Shown here: positions 7,943-17,230 of the stretch, one piece after another
Numbering within the stretch: position 1 is the stretch's first letter
Layout: each line of letters starts with the position of its first letter
Origin: Clavibacter sp. B3I6
GTDB taxonomy: Bacteria; Actinomycetota; Actinomycetes; Actinomycetales; Microbacteriaceae
Reading direction: 5' to 3'
NCBI RefSeq assembly: GCF_030816895.1
Contig: NZ_JAUSYL010000001.1
Span: 2,294,001 to 2,358,000 of the forward strand
DNA: 64,000 nucleotides
The notes under the pieces: model-generated
What the model was told of the DNA's origin: nothing
Database searches by the model: none
The model's input: the letters and a program-made list of their open reading frames with translations, nothing else
Translations under genes and position numbers: made by a program

Positions 7943-8704
7943 CTACCGTCCAGCGGGGACGCGCCCGCTGAGGAGCGCGAGCATCTCGTCGTGGCGGCAG
8001 TCGCGCTCGGCGAACCGCAGGCCGTGGACGTCCTGCACGAGGATCTCCTCGTCCTCCGGGCGGACCTGGAGGATCCCCATCACCTCGTCGAGGAAGTCCT
8101 CGAGCGGCATCGCGTCGCCGGCGTCCTGCTGGCCGGGCATGAGCGCGGTCTGCACCTTGGGCGGCACCAGCTCGACGACCTCGACCGGGGATCCGACGAG
8201 CTGCTCCCGGAGGCTCTGCGTGTACGAGTGCACGGCCGCCTTCGTGGCGTTGTAGGTGGGCGTGAGGGGGAGCGGCACGAACGCGAGGCCCGAGGAGACG
8301 GTCATCAGCGTGGCGTCGTCGCTCGCGAGGAGGCCCGGCAGGAACGCGTCGATCGTGCGGATGGTGCCGAGCAGGTTGGTCGTGATGATCGCCTCGGCGG
8401 TGGCCTGGTGCGCGGGATCGCGGAGGTCCTCGGGCTGCATGATGCCGGCGGTCGTGATCACGACGTCGAGGTCCGGGTGGCTCACGGCGAGCTCGTCGCG
8501 CGCGGCGGTGATGGAGGCGGGGTCGGCGACGTCGAGCACGACGGACGACATGCCCTCGTGCGCGGCGGTGACCTCGTCGAGCAGCTCGCGGCGGCGGCCC
8601 GCGACGACGACGCGGTTGCCGGCGGCGTGGAACCGCTCCGCGAGCCCGCGGCCGATGCCCGAGGTGCTGCCGGTGATGAGGACGGTGCGGCCGGTGATCT
8701 TCAT
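7943..8704 (-). CDS. Short-chain dehydrogenase/reductase (DltE-like)
   Basis: 253-residue classical SDR. It has the cofactor motif TGSTSGIG near residue 10, NAG replaced by TAG (VVITTAGIM), a catalytic Ser in VSS and YNATK (YxxxK). The C-terminal part resembles the DltE-like oxidoreductases (VEVVELVPPKVQT). The frame is open upstream, but ATG 8704 begins the domain and is preceded by AAGGAG. The gene is divergent from the membrane-protein pair at 8934. Substrate unknown. Confidence 0.87.
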   Translation of the reverse strand: MKITGRTVLITGSTSGIGRGLAERFHAAGNRVVVAGRRRELLDEVTAAHEGMSSVVLDVADPASITAARDELAVSHPDLDVVITTAGIMQPEDLRDPAHQATAEAIITTNLLGTIRTIDAFLPGLLASDDATLMTVSSGLAFVPLPLTPTYNATKAAVHSYTQSLREQLVGSPVEVVELVPPKVQTALMPGQQDAGDAMPLEDFLDEVMGILQVRPEDEEILVQDVHGLRFAERDCRHDEMLALLSGRVPAGR

Positions 8705-8933
8705 GGGTGTGCTCCTTCGCCGCGGGGGCGCGGCTGCTGGATCGGGTGCGGGATCGGGTGCGTGCGTCGAGTGTGGCCCGATCGGGCTGCGAGTGGGCGG
8801 GACGCGCGGGCGGGTGCGGGGGATGCAGCGGCTGTTCACGTGGGGAGGGGGCGGCCGGCTCGAGCTGCCCGATCGCGGACCGGCCCCGAGCTGGGGAGTC
8901 GGCGCGGAACCGCGGCGCCGATAGCGTCGACGG

Positions 8934-10034
8934 GTGAGCACCCCTCGAACGCAGACGGCTTCCCCCACGGCGACGGCACAGCGATCCGGTCGCCGGCGCG
9001 GACTCGTCCTGCTCCTCGTGCTCCTGACGACGGGTACGGCCGTGTTGCTCGGGGTCGGCTTCTGGAGCTTCGTCACGGCGGGTGGCGACGACGACCTGTT
9101 CGTCGCGGTCGCCATCCACGTGACCGTCGGCGTGGTCACCCTGAGCCTCGCCCTCTCCCTCGGCCAGTTGGAGCTGCATCGGGCCGCGCGCCCCGCCGGG
9201 GGAGCGCGCCCCCGGCCGGTCGCCCTGCTCGTGTGGGGCTCCATCGCCGGAGCGCTCGCGCTGACGACGGCCATCGCGGCCGTCGTCGCCGGGCTGTCCG
9301 CGTGGATCACCGCGGGCTTCCTGCTGGGCGTGATCGGGACCTCGGCGGCCAGCTGGCTGCTGGGTCACCGCACCCGGCTCCGTCACGATGCCCGGCAGGC
9401 CGGCCGGAGCAGGACGGGGGAGGGCGTCGCGCCCGATCTCGACTGGACGCCCGCGATCGTCCGTCGCAAGGTGCTCACCATCGGCCTCGTGCTCCTGCTC
9501 ACCGCCGCCGCGGCGACCGTGCTGATGGTCGTCCTCGCCGACGAGTTCGACGGCGGCCTGCTCGAGACCGTCCCCCTCATCGTGCAGGTCTCCTTCACCG
9601 CCGCGGCGCTCGCCGGGTTCATCGTCAGCACGCAGCTGCAGTCCGCCGTGGCCCCTGTGGTCCGCGACCTGGATCCGGCGCAGCGGAAGGCCGTCCACCG
9701 CCGGACCATGGGGAAGTCGGGACCGCTCGATCCCGAGCTGGAGTGGCGGGCGGCCCGAGCGGCCGCGGTCGCCCGGTTCTCGCAGCCGCTCACCCTCCTG
9801 CCGCTGGGCCTGATGCTCATCGCGTCCCTGTCCACGTTCGTCCGACTCAGCGTCGACGGGGGCTTCGCCGTGTTCACGGGCATCTGCTTCGCGGTGGTGC
9901 TCGGGATGATCCCGTTCCTCGTCGTCGAGCAGCGTCGGCGTCTGCGGTATGCCGATGCGTCGCGGGAGCTCGCCTGGTCCGACGGTCCGGCGGTCCGGGA
10001 GGCCGCGGAGCAGGGGACCGGATCGCGGGGGTGA
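8934..10034 (+). CDS. Multi-pass membrane protein, paralog A
   Basis: 366-residue protein of unknown function with about eight predicted membrane helices (first at residues 25-45). Two short cytoplasmic motifs recur in the next gene: PDLDWTPAIVRRK before the second membrane block and LDPELEWRAARAAAVARFSQ before the last pair of helices. GTG 8934 has TAGCGT exactly 6 bases upstream and no ribosome site, so it is probably leaderless. No enzyme motif is seen. Confidence 0.8.
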   Translation: MSTPRTQTASPTATAQRSGRRRGLVLLLVLLTTGTAVLLGVGFWSFVTAGGDDDLFVAVAIHVTVGVVTLSLALSLGQLELHRAARPAGGARPRPVALLVWGSIAGALALTTAIAAVVAGLSAWITAGFLLGVIGTSAASWLLGHRTRLRHDARQAGRSRTGEGVAPDLDWTPAIVRRKVLTIGLVLLLTAAAATVLMVVLADEFDGGLLETVPLIVQVSFTAAALAGFIVSTQLQSAVAPVVRDLDPAQRKAVHRRTMGKSGPLDPELEWRAARAAAVARFSQPLTLLPLGLMLIASLSTFVRLSVDGGFAVFTGICFAVVLGMIPFLVVEQRRRLRYADASRELAWSDGPAVREAAEQGTGSRG

Positions 10035-10104
10035 CGCTCGGGGCGTCCTCGGCCGCCCCGGATCGGGGGCAGACCGCCCTCCGTCGCGGCCCTACGGTGA
10101 ACGG

Positions 10105-11178
10105 GTGACCCCTCCCCGCGCGACCTCCGCATCCGCCGACGCGACGACGGCCGAGGAGGCGGGCGGGCTCGCGGTCCGCGTGGCACTCGTCGCATCCCTC
10201 GCCGTCCTGTGGCTGGGCCTGAGCGCGCTCTTCGGCGCCGGCCTGTGGGCAGCCGTCCAGGACCTCGACAGGGACGTCGCAGTCCTGCTCCCGCAGCTGC
10301 TCGCCGGACTCGTCGTGCTCGGCTTCGCCCCGATGGTCGGGCTGCTCGGCGACCCGCGTCCCTCCGCCGGGCTCCTCGCCGACGCGCGCCCGGTACGGCC
10401 CCGACGCATCCGGGTCTGGGTGGGGATCACCGCGCTGGCCGCGACCGTGCACGCCGTCGGCTCCGCGCTCACGGACGTGCCCGTGCTCGTGATCATCGGG
10501 TTCCTGCTCGATGCCCTTGCGACGATGGCGATCAGCGGGCTCGTCGGCCGCCGGGCGCAGCTCGCGCGAGCAGCCCGCGGCGGAGATCACGCCGAGGCGA
10601 TCACGATCGACCTCGACTGGACGGAGGCCGACCTCCGACGGAAGCGGCGCCTGATGGCCCTGGCGTTCGTCGTCGCCCTCGTCGCCTCGATCGTCGTCGC
10701 CCTCCTGTTCCCGCGCGACGGGGACGACGCCCTGCTGCAGACCGCCATGAGGACCTGGTCGGTCTCGTTCCTGGCGGCCGGCATCGTCGGCTTCGCCGTG
10801 ACCACGCCGGCGCTGCTCGTCAGCGGCTCGATCATCAGCGACCTGCCCACCGCGGATCAGCGCGCGGCCGGGCGTCGTGCGCGGGGCCTGGGCGAGCGCC
10901 TGGACCCCGAGCTGGAGTGGCGGGCCGCCCGCCTGGCCGCCGTGTCGCGGATCCTGCAGCCGTTCCTCATCGTGCAGACGGTCAGCGTCCTCGCCGCGGT
11001 TCTCCTCCCGGTGCTGGTGGGGGGCGACGCGGAGGGCTGGATGCTCGTGATGTTCGGGCTCTTCGCCGTGCTGATCCTCGTGATGATGCCCGCGATCGTC
11101 CGGCAGGTGCGGAACACGCGCCGGTACGCGACCCAGACGCGCGACCTCGCCCGCTCGTACGGCCCGGTCGAGGCCTGA
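10105..11178 (+). CDS. Multi-pass membrane protein, paralog B
   Basis: 357-residue protein with the same architecture as its upstream neighbour, including DLDWTEADLRRK and LDPELEWRAARLAAVSRILQ at matching places. The pair clearly arose by tandem duplication, although overall identity is modest. The start is GTG 10105, because TACGGT lies 6 bases before it (10093-10098), implying its own leaderless promoter rather than read-through from paralog A 70 bases upstream. Function unknown; the short acidic/aromatic motifs on the cytoplasmic side may bind a partner. Confidence 0.8.
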   Translation: MTPPRATSASADATTAEEAGGLAVRVALVASLAVLWLGLSALFGAGLWAAVQDLDRDVAVLLPQLLAGLVVLGFAPMVGLLGDPRPSAGLLADARPVRPRRIRVWVGITALAATVHAVGSALTDVPVLVIIGFLLDALATMAISGLVGRRAQLARAARGGDHAEAITIDLDWTEADLRRKRRLMALAFVVALVASIVVALLFPRDGDDALLQTAMRTWSVSFLAAGIVGFAVTTPALLVSGSIISDLPTADQRAAGRRARGLGERLDPELEWRAARLAAVSRILQPFLIVQTVSVLAAVLLPVLVGGDAEGWMLVMFGLFAVLILVMMPAIVRQVRNTRRYATQTRDLARSYGPVEA

Positions 11179-11211
11179 CCCCTTGTCGGCGGCCCCCGCT
11201 ACCGTCGACGC

Positions 11212-12015
11212 ATGCCCGAGGGTGACTCCGTCTTCGTCCTCGCCGCGCGGCTGCGCGCGCAGGTCGGCGGTGCGCTCATCGCGGACGGGGAGCTGCGTTC
11301 GGGGGCGCGGGCGGGTGCGCGGCTCGGCGGGCGGCGGATCACCGAGTTCGACACGCACGGCAAGCTCCTGCTCATGCGGCTCGACGACGCCACCACGCTC
11401 CACACGCACCTGCGGATGCAGGGATCGTGGACGGTCACGGCCGCGGGGAAGCGCGTGCCCGAGCGGATCCAGCACCAGGTGCGGGTGCGACTCCGCCTCG
11501 ACGACGGCCGCACCCTGTGGGGCATCGACCTGCCGGTGGTCGAGCTGATCCCCACCCGCGACGAGCGCGCCGCCATCGGCCACCTCGGGCCCGACCCGCT
11601 GCGCGACGACTGGGATCCGGCGCTCGCCGTCTCCCGCCTCGCCGCCCGACCCGGCGACACGATCCGCGCGGCCCTCCTCGACCAGCGCCCGATGGCGGGC
11701 CTCGGCAACCTGTGGGTCAACGAGGTCGGCTTCCTCCGCGGCGTGCACCCGGCCACGCGCGTCGCCGACGTCGACCTGCCGCCCCTCGTCGACCTCGCCG
11801 CCCGCTCCCTCCGCCGCTCGGCGACGGTGCCGGCGGCGTACCAGATCACGACGGGCGATCCCCGGCGCGGCCGCACGCACTGGGTGGTCGGTCGCGCGGG
11901 CCGGCCGTGCCTGCGCTGTGGCACGACCGTGATCGGCCTCGACGATCCGGGCAGCACGAGCGAGCGCGCGCGGCGGGCGTGGTGGTGCCCGCGGTGCCAG
12001 CCGGCGCCGTCCTGA
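11212..12015 (+). CDS. Fpg/Nei family DNA glycosylase (endonuclease VIII-like)
   Basis: 267-residue base-excision repair enzyme that removes oxidised bases and cuts the abasic site. The N-terminus MPEGDS provides the catalytic Pro2 and Glu3. The helix-two-turn-helix region (DQRPMAGLGNLWVNEVGF) is at about residues 158-177. The C-terminal zinc finger has two CxxC pairs (CLRC near 227, CPRC near 260). The PEGD start and finger fit the Nei2-like actinobacterial branch better than Fpg. TACCGT at 11200-11205, 6 bases before ATG, suggests a leaderless transcript. Confidence 0.9.
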   Translation: MPEGDSVFVLAARLRAQVGGALIADGELRSGARAGARLGGRRITEFDTHGKLLLMRLDDATTLHTHLRMQGSWTVTAAGKRVPERIQHQVRVRLRLDDGRTLWGIDLPVVELIPTRDERAAIGHLGPDPLRDDWDPALAVSRLAARPGDTIRAALLDQRPMAGLGNLWVNEVGFLRGVHPATRVADVDLPPLVDLAARSLRRSATVPAAYQITTGDPRRGRTHWVVGRAGRPCLRCGTTVIGLDDPGSTSERARRAWWCPRCQPAPS

Positions 12016-12060
12016 CGGCTCGCCGCCCGGATCCGCTCGGCTCCACGGGCCCGCGGCCGA

Positions 12061-12477
12061 TCACTCGACCAGCACCCGGATCCCGCGCGACACCTGCACG
12101 GTCCGGGTCTCCTGCCACCCGTCGCCGATGATCCGCGACAGTCGCCCCCACAGGGCCGAGAAGAGGAGGTGCTCGTCATCGACCGGATCGGAGACGTCGA
12201 CCACCCACAGGAAGCGCTCGTCGGGTGCGTGCGCACTCGCCAGCTCCACGATGAGCAGCCCCTCGGCATCGGCGACCTCTACGAGGCGCGGGTCGTCGGC
12301 GCGCGGCCCGTCGAGCGCCTGCTGCTCGTAGGGCCGCCACCCGTCGGGGAGGCCCTCGTACGAGCCGCGGTGCCGGGGCTGCGGGGCGCGGCCCTCCCAG
12401 TCGGCGACCAGCGCCGCCGCCAAGCCGGGGCGGCCGCGCGTCCCGGCACGTAACCGGTATGCGTGGTCACCATCCAA
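12061..12477 (-). CDS. Hypothetical protein, 138 aa
   Basis: Unrecognised soluble protein rich in acidic residues and Trp, with FLWVVDVSDPVDDEHLLFSALW in the middle. The open frame begins with TTG at 12477; no in-frame ATG or GTG lies nearby, so the start is uncertain and the 5' end could be damaged. It converges on the DNA glycosylase gene, with only 45 bases between the stops. No signal peptide or membrane helix. Confidence 0.5.
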   Translation of the reverse strand: MDGDHAYRLRAGTRGRPGLAAALVADWEGRAPQPRHRGSYEGLPDGWRPYEQQALDGPRADDPRLVEVADAEGLLIVELASAHAPDERFLWVVDVSDPVDDEHLLFSALWGRLSRIIGDGWQETRTVQVSRGIRVLVE

Positions 12478-12611
12478 TGCTCGTCTCCGCTCCGGGTCCG
12501 GTGCCGCAGGCCGATCGGTTCAGCAGGCGCCATCGAGCTTCGACCGGTCCGCCTCCGCGCGCAACCCCGTCGTGCCGACGCGCTCACCGTGGTGGCGGAG
12601 GGGAACGGACG

Positions 12612-12644
12612 GAGGCCCGCCCCGCGGAATGCGGGACGGGCCTC
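12612..12644 (-). terminator. Hairpin terminator after gntP
   Basis: 14-base arms (12612-12625 and 12631-12644) with one mismatch and a 5-base GGAAT loop, 24 bases beyond the gntP stop. Strong GC stem, no T-run. Confidence 0.7.
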
Positions 12645-12667
12645 GGATCGTCGTCGACGAAGGAGCG

Positions 12668-14068
<1,401 letters not shown>

Positions 14069-14146
14069 GTTCTCTCCATTGACGAACGGGGTGGTGCGGA
14101 TGCAGGTGGCACCGCGGGCGAGCCGCGGCGGGGCGGGCGGGTGGCG

Positions 14147-14701
14147 TTAACGGGCGTCGGCGGTGCCGGTGCCACTGCCGGCGGCGTCGGTCTCGAGCCC
14201 GAGCTCGCGCGTGATGCGGGCCGTGACCTCGTCGGGCGTGCCGACGTTCTCGATCGCGAGGCCGGGCTCGTCGTCCTGGAGCGGCTCGAGCGTGCTGATC
14301 TGCGTGGGCAGCAGCGACGCCGGCATGAAGTGGCCGCTGCGGCTCTTCATGCGCTCGCGGATGAGATCGGGGTCGCCGGAGAGGTGCACGAAGGACACGT
14401 CGCCGTCGGCCCCGCGGAGGAGGTCCCGGTAGGAGCGCTTGAGGGCGGAGCAGGTGACGACGGTGCTGCGGCCGGCACCGGCCTCGCCGGTCATCCAGTC
14501 GCGCATGGCCTCGAGCCACGGCCAGCGGTCGTCGTCGGTGAGGGGCGTGCCGGCGGTCATCTTCTCGATGTTGGCGGCGGGATGGAACTCGTCCGCCTCG
14601 GCGAAGGTCCAGCCGAGCACCTCGGTGAGGTGGGTGGCGATCGTGGTCTTGCCGGATCCGGAGATCCCCATCACGACGATGTGGCGCGGACGTGCGGCCA
14701 T
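14147..14701 (-). CDS. gntK: Gluconokinase
   Basis: 184-residue kinase that phosphorylates gluconate to 6-phosphogluconate, feeding the pentose phosphate pathway. The P-loop GISGSGKTT is at residues 12-20. Other family marks are EADEFHPAANIEKM, LTDDDRWPWL, VTCSALKRSYRDLLR and the lid/Arg region near 110-135. The length fits the family. I start at ATG 14701, which has AGGGAG 6 bases upstream; the longer open frame lacks support. First gene of the gntK-gntP operon. Confidence 0.93.
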   Translation of the reverse strand: MAARPRHIVVMGISGSGKTTIATHLTEVLGWTFAEADEFHPAANIEKMTAGTPLTDDDRWPWLEAMRDWMTGEAGAGRSTVVTCSALKRSYRDLLRGADGDVSFVHLSGDPDLIRERMKSRSGHFMPASLLPTQISTLEPLQDDEPGLAIENVGTPDEVTARITRELGLETDAAGSGTGTADAR

Positions 14702-14755
14702 GCTGACTCCCTTGTCGGTCCATGCGCGCGGCGAAGAGCCGTCGCGCCGAGAAAG

Positions 14756-14762
14756 GTAACAC
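14756..14762. promoter_or_regulatory. Candidate GntR operator in the gntK-gntR divergent region
   Basis: GTGTTAC on the minus strand (GTAACAC on plus) fits the loose GT-n-AC core recognised by FadR-type GntR regulators. It lies in a locally AT-rich stretch (14753-14770) between the divergent starts. It is a single weak match. Confidence 0.3.
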
Positions 14763-14859
14763 TTATATCGGGCCGGACGGAAGGGCGCAGCTCGGGCGGC
14801 ATCGGTCGACCTATGCTCGTCGAGACGGTCGGATGGCCGGCGCTCACCCGGAGAGGACC

Positions 14860-15603
14860 ATGACGACGCGGTCAGCTCCCACCCCGGCACCGACGCCCGC
14901 CCCCGTGGGGACGGTCGGGCCCGCCGCGGAGGTCATGCCCACGCGGATCATCGACGCGATCGGCCGGGACATCGTCGACGGCGCGCTCGCCGAGGGCAGC
15001 CGCCTTACCATCGAGGACCTGCAGCGTCGCTTCGGCGTCTCCCGCACGGTGGTGCGCGACTGCGTGCGCGTGCTCGAGGCGATGGCGCTCATCGTGCCGA
15101 AGCGCCGCGTCGGCCTCGTGGTGCAGGGCCCGGACCGCTGGAACGTCTACGACCCGCGCATCATCCGCTGGCGCCTCGCCGGGCCCGGCCGGGCGGACCA
15201 GTTCCGCTCCCTCACCCAGCTGCGCCGCGCAGTCGAGCCGGTCGCGGCGTCACTCGCTGCGCGCAATGCCACCGCCGCTCAGCGCACGCGCATCGCCGAG
15301 CTCGCGGTGGATCTTCGCCGCCTCGGCGAGGCCGGCGCCCTCGTCGACTTCCTCGCCGCCGACATCGAGTTCCACCACCTGATCCTCGAGGCCAGCGGCA
15401 ACGACATGTTCTGCGCGCTCCGCGAGGTCATCACGGAGGTGCTGAGTGGGCGGACGCATCAGGGGCTGATGCCGCGGACGCCGCGAAATAACGCATTGCA
15501 AAACCACGAGCAGGTGGCGGCGGCCATTCAAGCTGGTGACGCGGCCGTCGCGGAAGCCTGCATGGCGTTCGTTTTAGCGGAGGTTAGTGACGCGATCCGC
15601 TGA
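14860..15603 (+). CDS. GntR/FadR-family regulator, probable gluconate repressor
   Basis: 247-residue regulator. The winged helix-turn-helix spans residues about 28-90 (LTIEDLQRRFGVSRTVVRDCVR), followed by an all-helical FadR C-terminal domain (FCD) with the metal/ligand His residues in FHHLILEASGND and the terminal H-E-x-AAIQAGD pattern. ATG 14860 has GGAGAGGA upstream. Divergence from gntK implies control of gluconate genes. Oddity: from about position 15480 the codon usage turns AT-richer (for example a TTA leucine codon in the last 15 codons), so the last 40 codons look like part of the foreign DNA that follows, although the protein still reads normally. Confidence 0.88.
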   Translation: MTTRSAPTPAPTPAPVGTVGPAAEVMPTRIIDAIGRDIVDGALAEGSRLTIEDLQRRFGVSRTVVRDCVRVLEAMALIVPKRRVGLVVQGPDRWNVYDPRIIRWRLAGPGRADQFRSLTQLRRAVEPVAASLAARNATAAQRTRIAELAVDLRRLGEAGALVDFLAADIEFHHLILEASGNDMFCALREVITEVLSGRTHQGLMPRTPRNNALQNHEQVAAAIQAGDAAVAEACMAFVLAEVSDAIR

Positions 15604-15690
15604 ATAAGCCAAGCGGTCAGATGACGGACTATGTATCAAGTGAGGTGACCACCTCATTGATTCGTGCTACCCGCGCGATGCGTAAAATTT

Positions 15691-16581
15691 TTACGCCTTT
15701 AGTTGGTTGCGAGCCCATGAGCATAGGCGTCCGACGAGGGCATCTACTGTTTTGATGTATGCCTCGGCCCCCACGCCATCGACAACATCGCGGCGCTCGT
15801 GGACGTCGGTCGCAAAGGATCGCGCCTTTAACATATCATTTTGCAAAGCCGCAGGTAAACCAAGATCCTGATACATCCGTCGCGTCGAGCGAATCTTGCC
15901 GCGGGAGCCCATGCCAAAGTGTAAATAATGCACAACTCGTAAAGCTTGCTTGAGATCCGCATAACTATTCCCAACGATCTCTGCCCCAAGGCGTGCGGAC
16001 GTTGTTGAGGTGTTGTATGTGCTTCGCCGCAACCGCTCCCGCACAATACGCTCGTAGAAACTCAGCAGATCAGCCGTCCGATCAATTTCGGTTTCAGTGC
16101 TAATTGCGGCGACTTGCGACATTGTGCCCACTGCCCCTGTTGGGCTTGTGTCTTTGGTAGTGACTGGCGATTCCAGTGCACCAGGAAGCGTAACTCGCTT
16201 GTTTCCCTCCAGATCAACCACGGCTGAAGCGGCTGAAGCGTCTGAAGCGCTGCCTATAGGTTCGTTGACGACTCCGTCTTCTTCGTGTTCGTCATCGTCA
16301 TCGTCAACGTCTTCTTCGCCGGGGGTTGCAGAGACTGACGTTAGGTTTGACTTCTTACCCACAGTACTCGCCTTAAGTTCTGCGGCTCTCTCGTTTCCTT
16401 TTCGGGTGCGACCTTTGGCGCCCCAAAGCTCGATCTCCTCGATACTAGTCAGAAGAGCTGCGAGAGGGCGCCTTAGGAGGAGCAAAGCTACAACTGCGAA
16501 TACTGGCCACGCAATAGCCGAAGCAAAGTCAAAGCACAGGCTTACCCAGTCGTAGGAATATAAGGTGCTATGCGCGTTCAT
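15691..16581 (-). CDS. Membrane-anchored protein of unknown function, third gene of the Septu-like operon
   Basis: 296-residue protein in three parts. One N-terminal membrane helix spans about residues 14-36 (FASAIAWPVFAVVALLLLRR). A charged linker contains a very acidic run at about 89-102 (mostly D and E). A helical C-terminal domain covers about 165-296, with conserved-looking polar residues in ARLGAEIVGNSYADLKQALR and ERRDVVDGVGAEAYIKTVDA. I do not recognise the family. ATG 16581 overlaps the 3' end of the HNH gene by 14 bases and lacks its own ribosome site, so it is translationally coupled and likely belongs to the system. It could be a membrane effector, sensor or immunity protein. Confidence 0.75.
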   Translation of the reverse strand: MNAHSTLYSYDWVSLCFDFASAIAWPVFAVVALLLLRRPLAALLTSIEEIELWGAKGRTRKGNERAAELKASTVGKKSNLTSVSATPGEEDVDDDDDEHEEDGVVNEPIGSASDASAASAVVDLEGNKRVTLPGALESPVTTKDTSPTGAVGTMSQVAAISTETEIDRTADLLSFYERIVRERLRRSTYNTSTTSARLGAEIVGNSYADLKQALRVVHYLHFGMGSRGKIRSTRRMYQDLGLPAALQNDMLKARSFATDVHERRDVVDGVGAEAYIKTVDALVGRLCSWARNQLKA

Positions 16582-17230
16582 GACTAGTCGATTCTACTGA
16601 TTGGATAGGAAACCCATGCGAAGCGAGCATGGCCATCACTGTTTCGCGGAATTCGCCGCTTAATGCGTCTTCTTGGATGACGTCCGCTAATATGGCTCGA
16701 ACTGGCGCTTCGCTGGAGTGCCAGCGCTCGATAAGCGCTCTTACGTGATCTAGCCTTCTGGCGCGGGAAGTCACAAGGTCAATGCGGTTCAGCCCGAGCT
16801 TCATCACTGTCAGCTCTGCGCGCGAATCGCCTTTCGTCCAGTCCATCCACGCGCCTGCCGGTGCTAGGCGTACATTTATCTCATCGTCGTAGGGATTGAG
16901 TAGGCTAAGCGACTCGACGAAGTAACTACCTTTACGTGTATTACACTGCTCGCAGGCGCTTGTCAAGTTGTCCCACTCATGAGCTAGAGCGGGAGCATAA
17001 TTCTTGGGAACAATGTGCTCCACATGCGGGTAGGATACGTCCTCAACGTAGCCCTCACAGTACGCACACTTCGCATCAGTTTCTTCGCGTAGTCGAATTT
17101 TGATCTCTCGGTGCCGCCATTTTTCTTGTGAGCGCCGAGTTTCCGCCGAGGCATTAATATAGTTTTGCGTCCACTCGGCACCAAAGTCGACTAGAACGCG
17201 CGGGGGGTCAAGTTTCCTCAAACGCCTCAA
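16568..17230 (-). CDS. ptuB: HNH endonuclease, PtuB-like
   Basis: 220-residue nuclease with an HNH core. Zinc cysteines are C55/C58 (CAYC) and C93/C96 (CEQCN). The active-site histidines are in HVEHIVPK (H69, H72), with Asn88 in WDNL. This arrangement, and the N-terminal MRRLRK...W...R, matches the PtuB effector family of Septu and retron Ec78 defence systems. The start is TTG 17230, overlapping the ATPase stop by four bases (TTGA). Known Septu effectors degrade nucleic acid after release from the ATPase; that role is inferred here. The gene symbol is by family resemblance only. Confidence 0.82.
   Translation of the reverse strand: MRRLRKLDPPRVLVDFGAEWTQNYINASAETRRSQEKWRHREIKIRLREETDAKCAYCEGYVEDVSYPHVEHIVPKNYAPALAHEWDNLTSACEQCNTRKGSYFVESLSLLNPYDDEINVRLAPAGAWMDWTKGDSRAELTVMKLGLNRIDLVTSRARRLDHVRALIERWHSSEAPVRAILADVIQEDALSGEFRETVMAMLASHGFPIQSVESTSHERA

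Noticed and set aside
12478..12667. Possible small gene between the 138-residue protein and gntP
   Set aside because: The only frames are arginine-rich shadows; the region holds the gntP terminator hairpin.
15600..15700. Duplicated tRNA-Gly 3' end as left attachment site
   Set aside because: Only a short AGTGACG-like match is present; no convincing direct repeat of the tRNA end was found.
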